9,123 bases of DNA from Candidatus Nomurabacteria bacterium (GTDB lineage Bacteria > Patescibacteriota > Minisyncoccia > Phycocordibacterales > UBA9973): positions 1 through 9,123 of the forward strand of contig JAIOQC010000055.1 in assembly GCA_021413565.1 (NCBI GenBank), given 5' to 3'. Below, piece by piece: positions 5,947 to 9,123 of the stretch. The notes under the pieces are model-generated. The model was not told the DNA's origin, made no database searches, and was given only the letters and a program-made list of their open reading frames with translations. Made by a program: the position numbers and the translations under genes. Position 1 is the first letter of the stretch; every line of letters starts with the position of its first letter.

Positions 5947-6198
5947 CTAGGATTTCTTACTTTCTATTAATATTAATTTATCTTTCCTATTTAACCTTTT
6001 AATCCTAATTTCTTCTTTCGATGCATTTGAGCGATTACGAAATCTGCGAGAATAAACGAGTGTAAATGGGCCACGTCCTTTGGTATATTTAGCACCAAGT
6101 TTGGTATTATTATGCTCTTTAAGCCTACGCACAATATCGGTGGTAATTCCAGTATAGAGAGTGTTGTCAGCACATGAAATTATATAAACATAATACAT
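5947..6198 (-). CDS. GIY-YIG domain protein (UPF0213/YhbQ-like)
   Basis: 83 residues from ATG 6198, the usual length of stand-alone GIY-YIG proteins. The nuclease core is readable: YVY (3-5) in place of GIY, YTG (15-17) in place of YIG, Arg24/Arg25 on the first helix, GAKYTKGRGP (35-44), and the Glu pair 62-63 for metal binding in KEEIRIKRL. Members of this family are thought to cut DNA, possibly in repair, but the cellular role is mostly unsettled. The ATG directly follows the TAA of the upstream membrane hydrolase gene with no spacing, so translation is probably coupled. The C-terminus is Lys-rich. The family call is strong and the active-site residues are intact. Confidence 0.92.
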   Translation of the reverse strand: MYYVYIISCADNTLYTGITTDIVRRLKEHNNTKLGAKYTKGRGPFTLVYSRRFRNRSNASKEEIRIKRLNRKDKLILIESKKS

Positions 6199-6723
6199 TT
6201 ATTTATGCAGTAATCTCGCCTTCTTGTTTTTTCTAAAGATATATAGTGACACAATTAATAGCAAAGAGTAATTAATAATCATGAATGTTGTATTTGACCA
6301 TGAAATACCATCTTTGAATCTATATTCAGAAATTGGAAATAAAAATGGTGTTGGATAAAAGGTTGCTGAATGTGATGGTATATCGATGAGTATATGTAGC
6401 AACCATCCAAGTAATTCTAATCGTGGTCTTTTCGCCAATATCCAAACAAAAATAAAAATAATAGCCCATAGAACTAAACTATGACTATATTGATAAAGAG
6501 TGGCAGGTAATCCAAACATATCAGGACGAGTAAGATTAAAACCATTCATAATAATTGCTGGTATTGCAATTACCATTGGAATAGCAAAAGCAAATAAATC
6601 TGGAAAAACACTCCAGAATGTAACCCAAGTTAAATTGATTAATGGTTTCTTTTCTTTTTTTAATTTTATATTACCGGCTTGAGCACCATAGTTGGCCCAA
6701 AGCATGTGTGCAAGTATGTCCAT
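6199..6723 (-). CDS. YdjM-like membrane-bound metal-dependent hydrolase
   Basis: 174 residues from ATG 6723. The arrangement of metal-type residues fits the YdjM/LexA-binding inner-membrane hydrolase family: DILAH with His6 at the N-terminus, FPDLF with Asp42, YSHSLV with His81, and an HILIDIPSH block giving His110, Asp114 and His118, followed by TPFLFP. Four or so hydrophobic helices carry these residues, and the C-terminus is Lys/Arg-rich and probably cytoplasmic. The substrate is unknown; related proteins have been linked to phospholipid or nucleic-acid stress, without a settled reaction. A promoter with exact leaderless geometry sits in the 21-base gap before it, so it may be transcribed separately from the DUF167 gene. 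The GIY-YIG gene begins directly at its stop. Confidence 0.78.
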   Translation of the reverse strand: MDILAHMLWANYGAQAGNIKLKKEKKPLINLTWVTFWSVFPDLFAFAIPMVIAIPAIIMNGFNLTRPDMFGLPATLYQYSHSLVLWAIIFIFVWILAKRPRLELLGWLLHILIDIPSHSATFYPTPFLFPISEYRFKDGISWSNTTFMIINYSLLLIVSLYIFRKNKKARLLHK

Positions 6724-6729
6724 TTTTTT

Positions 6730-6738
6730 ATTATAACA
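6730..6738 (-). promoter_or_regulatory. Extended -10 promoter, predicted leaderless start of the hydrolase gene
   Basis: TGTTATAAT on the minus strand (TGn plus perfect TATAAT). Six bases separate it from ATG 6723, which places the normal +1 on the A of the ATG. No good -35 box is seen. Confidence 0.6.
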
Positions 6739-6744
6739 TAAAAT

Positions 6745-7002
6745 CTATAGCAGTATTTCCACAGTTTTAGTTTTGGCAGTTAGTCCAGAAATTATTGTTA
6801 CAAGTGATGGTGCAACTTTGAAATGTTCTGCAACTGCTCTTACAATCGCCCTATTGGCTTGTCCATCAACTGCACGTTCATGAACTGCAACTTTGTATAC
6901 ATCAAGATTATTTTCTTCATTTAGAAGATTTTGAGATGATTGAGTTAATCTCTCTATTCCTGTCTTTTTGGCATTTACTTTAGCCTTTACGATTATTTTC
7001 AT
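6745..7002 (-). CDS. DUF167 (YggU-like) protein
   Basis: 85 residues from ATG 7002; the frame also reaches a GTG at 7020, but that codon overlaps the promoter box and adds six residues foreign to the family. The DUF167 signature is clear: an opening KIIVKAKVNAKKTGIE strand, VAVHERAVDGQANRA (38-52), AEHFKVAPSLV (58-68), and ISGLTAKTK (71-79) before a final hydrophobic strand. The protein is cytoplasmic and small, usually just under 100 residues. Its biological role is not established in any organism I know. It opens the leftward gene series, lying 21 bases ahead of the membrane hydrolase gene, and is divergent from the basic 52-residue gene. Confidence 0.9.
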   Translation of the reverse strand: MKIIVKAKVNAKKTGIERLTQSSQNLLNEENNLDVYKVAVHERAVDGQANRAIVRAVAEHFKVAPSLVTIISGLTAKTKTVEILL

Positions 7003-7011
7003 TATGATTAT

Positions 7012-7017
7012 ATTATA
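7012..7017 (-). promoter_or_regulatory. -10 box of the DUF167 gene
   Basis: TATAAT on the minus strand, nine bases before ATG 7002, predicting a leader of about three bases. The -35 region is weak. An inverted repeat AGACA/TGTCT with a six-base centre (7026-7041) lies in the spacer and could be an operator. Confidence 0.5.
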
Positions 7018-7093
7018 CACAAAATAGACATCAAAGTGTCTGTGAATTTAGGATCTTATCTTGATTAAGTTAGGATTATTAATAGATTTGAAG

Positions 7094-7099
7094 TATAAT
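7094..7099 (+). promoter_or_regulatory. -10 box for the 52-residue basic protein
   Basis: A perfect TATAAT with only a weak -35 candidate, TTAGGA, 18 bases upstream. The start point would be near 7106, leaving a leader of about 60 bases. It is divergent from the DUF167 promoter in the same 162-base gap. Confidence 0.45.
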
Positions 7100-7164
7100 A
7101 TAAACACTTATTAGTAATATGATAGCGTCGCATTTAATTAGTGTGATGTGATCCCATATAATCA

Positions 7165-7323
7165 ATGGCAAAAAGAAGCACAAACCTTGGTATAAAACCA
7201 AAGTCAATACATTCCCATAAGACAAAAAAGCGACTTGCGATTAAGAAAGAAATGCTCGCAAAGAAGGTTGCTAGTAGGAAGACTAAGGTTACAAAAAAAG
7301 GAAAAGGACAGAAAAAAAAGTAA
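7165..7323 (+). CDS. Very basic 52-residue protein, candidate nucleic-acid binder
   Basis: ATG 7165 to TAA 7321-7323. The product begins MAKRSTNLGIKPKS and is dominated by Lys: 18 Lys and 3 Arg against a single Glu. It has no hydrophobic segment and ends in a GKGQKKK tail. The middle (about 20-36) could form an amphipathic basic helix. Size and charge resemble ribosomal or nucleoid proteins, but I cannot assign it to a family. Support for a real gene comes from a -10 box upstream, codon-level coherence through the whole frame, and a strong terminator starting 16 bases after the stop. It has no Shine-Dalgarno. Downstream is the convergent rhodanese gene. Confidence 0.7.
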   Translation: MAKRSTNLGIKPKSIHSHKTKKRLAIKKEMLAKKVASRKTKVTKKGKGQKKK

Positions 7324-7338
7324 TTACAATATTACAAC

Positions 7339-7366
7339 AAAAAGACCATCATGCGATGGTCTTTTT
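7339..7366. terminator. Bidirectional terminator between basic protein and rhodanese
   Basis: Perfect 12-position arms (7339-7350 with 7355-7366), core GACCATC/GATGGTC, around an ATGC loop, flanked by A5 and T5. It serves the rightward 52-residue gene and the leftward rhodanese gene, whose stop codon lies just beyond at 7373. Confidence 0.9.
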
Positions 7367-7372
7367 GTTTAT

Positions 7373-7603
7373 TTATATATCGTATATACTTCCTCCATTA
7401 ATTACTTTTGTAAAGCCGAAATCTTCCATCATATTCTTTGCCATCATTGATCTGTTGCCAGATTCACAATAAAGAATTATTTCTGTGTCTTTGTCTATGT
7501 TTGGGAAATTACCCTGCATCATATCCATAATATCGTGGTGCAGTGCTTCTGCTTTGTGATCTGTATCGTACTCACCTTTTGTTCTAACATCAATATATAT
7601 CAT
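7373..7603 (-). CDS. Small single-domain rhodanese (sulfurtransferase)
   Basis: 76 residues from ATG 7603. It carries the rhodanese start YIDVRTKGEY (the DVR...E motif) and the active-site loop CESGNRS (46-52), with Cys46 as the persulfide-carrying nucleophile and Arg51 in the usual place. It ends with a VINGG motif (68-72), the family GG element. Such minimal cytoplasmic rhodaneses move sulfur from donors such as thiosulfate or persulfides; the specific partner here is unknown. It is shorter than the roughly 100-residue family average because the loops are trimmed, but the core appears complete. There is no signal peptide. It is preceded by a structured region with its own promoter-like elements and a terminator ending 38 bases before the ATG, so expression may be controlled by attenuation. 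A TATATT box 16 bases before the ATG could also serve it directly. Confidence 0.88.
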   Translation of the reverse strand: MIYIDVRTKGEYDTDHKAEALHHDIMDMMQGNFPNIDKDTEIILYCESGNRSMMAKNMMEDFGFTKVINGGSIYDI

Positions 7604-7641
7604 AGGTAAATTTTAATTAAATATAAATTTCTACTTAAAAT

Positions 7642-7674
7642 AAAAAAGACGTCCGATTAATAAAAATCGTACGC
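7642..7674 (-). terminator. Intrinsic terminator upstream of the rhodanese gene
   Basis: On the minus strand GCGTACGATT (7665-7674) pairs with AATCGGACGT (7649-7658). There are ten positions with one mismatch and one wobble, a six-base loop, then C and T6. It ends 38 bases before the rhodanese ATG, a typical position for an attenuator or for the end of a small RNA. Confidence 0.6.
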
Positions 7675-7807
7675 ATTCTTTATGAGTCCCACAAGCACTA
7701 TCAATATTGCTATTGAAGATATTTCTTTACAGTCGTATCCGTCAGACTTACGAAACTCATTTAATATATTACGCTCTATTTGATATTAACGCAAGCATAT
7801 TTGTTCT
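7642..7807 (-). ncRNA. Candidate structured RNA or attenuator leader (unassigned)
   Basis: About 165 bases lie between a promoter-like pair and the terminator above. In RNA order: a 7-bp hairpin (7783-7789 with 7761-7767); a closing stem AUGAGU/ACUCAU (7755-7760 with 7682-7687) that holds two hairpins, UCGUA/UACGA (7749-7753 with 7733-7737) and a 6-bp stem on a GCAA tetraloop (7711-7716 with 7701-7706); then the terminator. UCGUA could instead pair with the identical UACGA in the terminator arm (7667-7671), a possible anti-terminator switch. It shows no feature of SRP RNA, tmRNA or RNase P RNA that I recognise. No convincing protein frame is present. It is either a stand-alone small RNA or a regulatory leader of the rhodanese gene. 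Confidence 0.45.
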
Positions 7808-7813
7808 CTTTTT

Positions 7814-7843
7814 GTAATACAACACAATCACATATTATGTCAA
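7814..7843 (-). promoter_or_regulatory. Promoter-like pair for the structured RNA
   Basis: On the minus strand TTGACA (7838-7843), an 18-base spacer and TATTAC (7814-7819). The -35 is perfect and the -10 moderate. It begins nine bases past the glycosylase stop, so the downstream RNA need not rely on read-through. Confidence 0.5.
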
Positions 7844-7851
7844 TTTTGTAT

Positions 7852-8562
7852 TTATTTTGCTCTTTTATTTTTAGGCTTTAAATCCGGATGATGCTTTACT
7901 GCAAATTCTCTTTTCTTGTCCCCTTTTACTTGCATTGGCACCAATGCTTTTACATTTCTTTTTGGTTTAATTATTTTCATAGAATAAGTATACCACGCTG
8001 GTTTGGACTTGATTACCTTTTTGTAAATTGGACAACGTGTATCGTGTGGATTGAGTAGATATCCAGTGCTTTGCAGGAATTCATTCACTATTTCCCCACC
8101 GGTGAATTTGAATGTTTCTTTGAAAATCTTAATCCACTCTTCTTTTGTTTTTGAATAATGTAAATCAAGCCACATTTTAAATGAACCATGCTCTCTTTGG
8201 AGTTTCTGTATAGCATTTGCATTATATATTACTGCTTCAATTTTTAAACGATTTCGAATGATACCTATATCAGAGAGCAACCGTTTTTGTTCTTTGTCGT
8301 CATACGATGCCACCTTTTTAATATTGAATTTATTAAATGCTTTTCTGAAATTTCTTTGCTTACGAAGTATTGTATCCCAACTTAAACCTGCCTGATTGAT
8401 TTCAAGCACCAACCGTTCAAATAATTCATTGTCATTATTAATTGGAAAACCATAACTCGTATCATGATATGCACGATGAATATTGTCTTTTGGTAATGTT
8501 TCAACATAAGAACAGTATGAGGGTTTTTGAGGCTGTGTTTTTTTATAAAGTATTTTTTCCAT
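7852..8562 (-). CDS. tag: DNA-3-methyladenine glycosylase I (TAG family) with basic C-terminal extension
   Basis: 236 residues from ATG 8562. The enzyme removes 3-methyladenine from alkylated DNA, starting base-excision repair. The TAG zinc site is complete: Cys17, His33 (in AYHD), His173 and Cys177 (HxxxC). The base-pocket motif LEINQAGLSW provides Glu54, Gln57 and Trp62. GIIRNRLKIEAVIYNA (100-115) and FKFTG (151-155) match family blocks. The next stretch, GEIVNEFLQSTG, departs from the usual TxxYxxMQAxG. Unlike the roughly 190-residue E. coli enzyme, this one continues for about 59 residues after Cys177 in a Lys/Arg-rich tail (PKRNVK, GDKKRE, PKNKRAK), likely to contact DNA. A 16-residue N-terminal extension precedes Cys17. 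The gene starts three bases after the TfoX-domain gene, so the two are co-transcribed. Confidence 0.92.
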   Translation of the reverse strand: MEKILYKKTQPQKPSYCSYVETLPKDNIHRAYHDTSYGFPINNDNELFERLVLEINQAGLSWDTILRKQRNFRKAFNKFNIKKVASYDDKEQKRLLSDIGIIRNRLKIEAVIYNANAIQKLQREHGSFKMWLDLHYSKTKEEWIKIFKETFKFTGGEIVNEFLQSTGYLLNPHDTRCPIYKKVIKSKPAWYTYSMKIIKPKRNVKALVPMQVKGDKKREFAVKHHPDLKPKNKRAK

Positions 8563-8565
8563 ATA

Positions 8566-8901
8566 TTATTTTATTTTTTCTATACTTACTTCATACGATT
8601 CCTCCACCCTCCTTTCTATCTCCTCTTTGTTCTCTAAGTCTTCGGCTTTGACACTCATATAGTTTAGATGGACTGTTTTGCCATTACGGTCGTAACTGAA
8701 AGGATGATAGTCATTATGAATATACTTTTCTTTCAGTTCTTTGTTGGTCTTGAAGTATAGTTCACTGTCAGTTATGATGGCGATAATTGCATTATCTTTG
8801 TATATACCCCATCCTGAAAACATAGACTGCGATGTGATGCCGTCGATATGTCCAAGTACATCATAGAGTATATATTCGAGATATGAAGTATCTTTTTTCA
8901 T
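8566..8901 (-). CDS. TfoX N-terminal-domain protein
   Basis: 111 residues from ATG 8901; a TTG at 8907 in the same frame would add only two residues. The TfoX_N signature is SMFSGWGIYKDNAIIAIITDSELYFKTN (26-53), with the FSGWG turn and ELYFK strand, followed by HPFSYDRNGKTVHLNYMSV, a beta pair, and a charged helix rich in Glu and Lys at the end. Full-length TfoX/Sxy regulates competence in gammaproteobacteria through a second domain. Here only the N-terminal domain is present, so competence control should not be assumed; stand-alone domains of this type are widespread and mostly uncharacterised. It is three bases ahead of the TAG glycosylase gene and 17 bases behind an unrecognised partial gene, suggesting one operon. 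No membrane or export signal is seen. Confidence 0.88.
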   Translation of the reverse strand: MKKDTSYLEYILYDVLGHIDGITSQSMFSGWGIYKDNAIIAIITDSELYFKTNKELKEKYIHNDYHPFSYDRNGKTVHLNYMSVKAEDLENKEEIERRVEESYEVSIEKIK

Positions 8902-8918
8902 ACACAAAATTTATTAAT

Positions 8919-9122
8919 TTAAATAAATAATCTTGCTAATCGAATCTCTTCGAAAGATAAATTGTGACCTTGATTTTCTAGGATTTCTTTGATTGGAGAA
9001 AGTTTGCCCACCTCATCTCCCTCTAGTTTAGAATTTGCTTTTGCCACTAATTTAATATCTTTATCTTTTGGTTTTATGTGGTCTATATTTATGTCTGGAT
9101 ATGCTGTTAATATTTGCTCAAT
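8919..9122 (-). CDS. C-terminal end of an unrecognised protein, cut by the window edge
   Basis: An open minus-strand frame enters from the right edge and ends at TAA 8919-8921, giving 67 visible residues. It is polar and charged, with blocks such as DIKLVAKANSKLEGDE and GKLSPIKEIL and a final helix FEEIRLARLFI. There is no Cys, no membrane segment and no motif I recognise. Its stop lies 17 bases before the ATG of the TfoX-domain gene, which fits an operon with that gene and the glycosylase. It cannot be identified without the missing part. Confidence 0.65.
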   Translation of the reverse strand: MEQILTAYPDINIDHIKPKDKDIKLVAKANSKLEGDEVGKLSPIKEILENQGHNLSFEEIRLARLFI

Positions 9123-9123
9123 G

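Noticed and set aside
7235..7450. Plus-strand 71-codon frame
   Set aside because: It overlaps the 52-residue basic gene in another frame, runs through the bidirectional terminator and into the rhodanese gene.
7682..7783. Plus-strand 33-codon frame beginning MSPTST
   Set aside because: No promoter or ribosome site in front of it, and it lies antisense to the better supported RNA candidate.
7657..7785. Minus-strand open frame of 42 codons with a hydrophobic segment (ISSIAILIVLVGLI)
   Set aside because: It has no ATG, GTG or TTG near its 5' end and is better explained by the structured RNA, whose stems it overlaps. A decayed gene remains a weaker possibility.
1..9123. CRISPR array, tRNA, rRNA, insertion sequence or prophage
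   Set aside because: No regularly spaced repeats, cloverleaf with CCA end, rRNA-like conserved blocks, transposase motifs or terminal inverted repeats were found on reading both strands.

Overview
The window is AT-rich DNA with short intergenic gaps, and it looks like part of a chromosome from the Candidate Phyla Radiation (Patescibacteria, Parcubacteria-like). This rests on three things. The cold-shock protein, the DUF167 protein and two anchored secreted proteins look like the versions I know from that group. Recognisable Shine-Dalgarno sequences are nearly absent. Many genes are very small. No rRNA, tRNA, CRISPR array, insertion sequence or transposase is visible. Seventeen stop codons can be read (14 TAA, 3 TAG, no TGA).

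Layout. Positions 2-802 (+) hold the 3' part of a CAP-domain exported protein, followed by two hairpins, the second a clear terminator. Positions 956-1582 (-) hold an unrecognised basic, Cys-containing protein. Positions 1711-3114 (-) hold a DEAD-box RNA helicase with a disordered Ser/Arg/Gly-rich N-terminal tail. Divergent from it is a cold-shock protein gene at 3410-3607 (+), so the 3115-3409 gap is a two-way promoter region. Both transcripts have leaders, and the helicase leader can fold into a long stem.

From 7002 down to 3656 (-) runs a tight gene series: DUF167, a YdjM-like membrane hydrolase, a GIY-YIG protein, a TMEM175-type channel, two anchored secreted proteins, a 52-residue zinc-ribbon protein and a 20-residue Lys-rich microprotein. 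Junctions from the hydrolase to the zinc ribbon are 0 to 10 bases, apart from a 42-base gap before the channel gene. At least three extended -10 promoters sit inside the series. Two of them lie so close to the ATG that the transcripts should be leaderless.

Positions 7165-7323 (+) encode a 52-residue very basic protein. It is convergent with a small rhodanese (7373-7603, -) across a shared bidirectional terminator. The 248-base gap upstream of the rhodanese contains the most interesting feature: a promoter-like pair, several stem-loops and an intrinsic terminator ending 38 bases before the rhodanese start. It reads as an unassigned structured RNA or a transcription-attenuating leader. The right end (8919-9122, 8566-8901 and 7852-8562, all -) is an apparent operon of an unrecognised partial gene, a TfoX N-terminal-domain protein and a TAG-type 3-methyladenine DNA glycosylase.

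The supportable functional themes are RNA remodelling in the cold (helicase plus cold-shock protein), alkylation repair (glycosylase), cell-surface or membrane proteins, and several very small nucleic-acid-binding candidates. All family calls come from motif reading without database searches.
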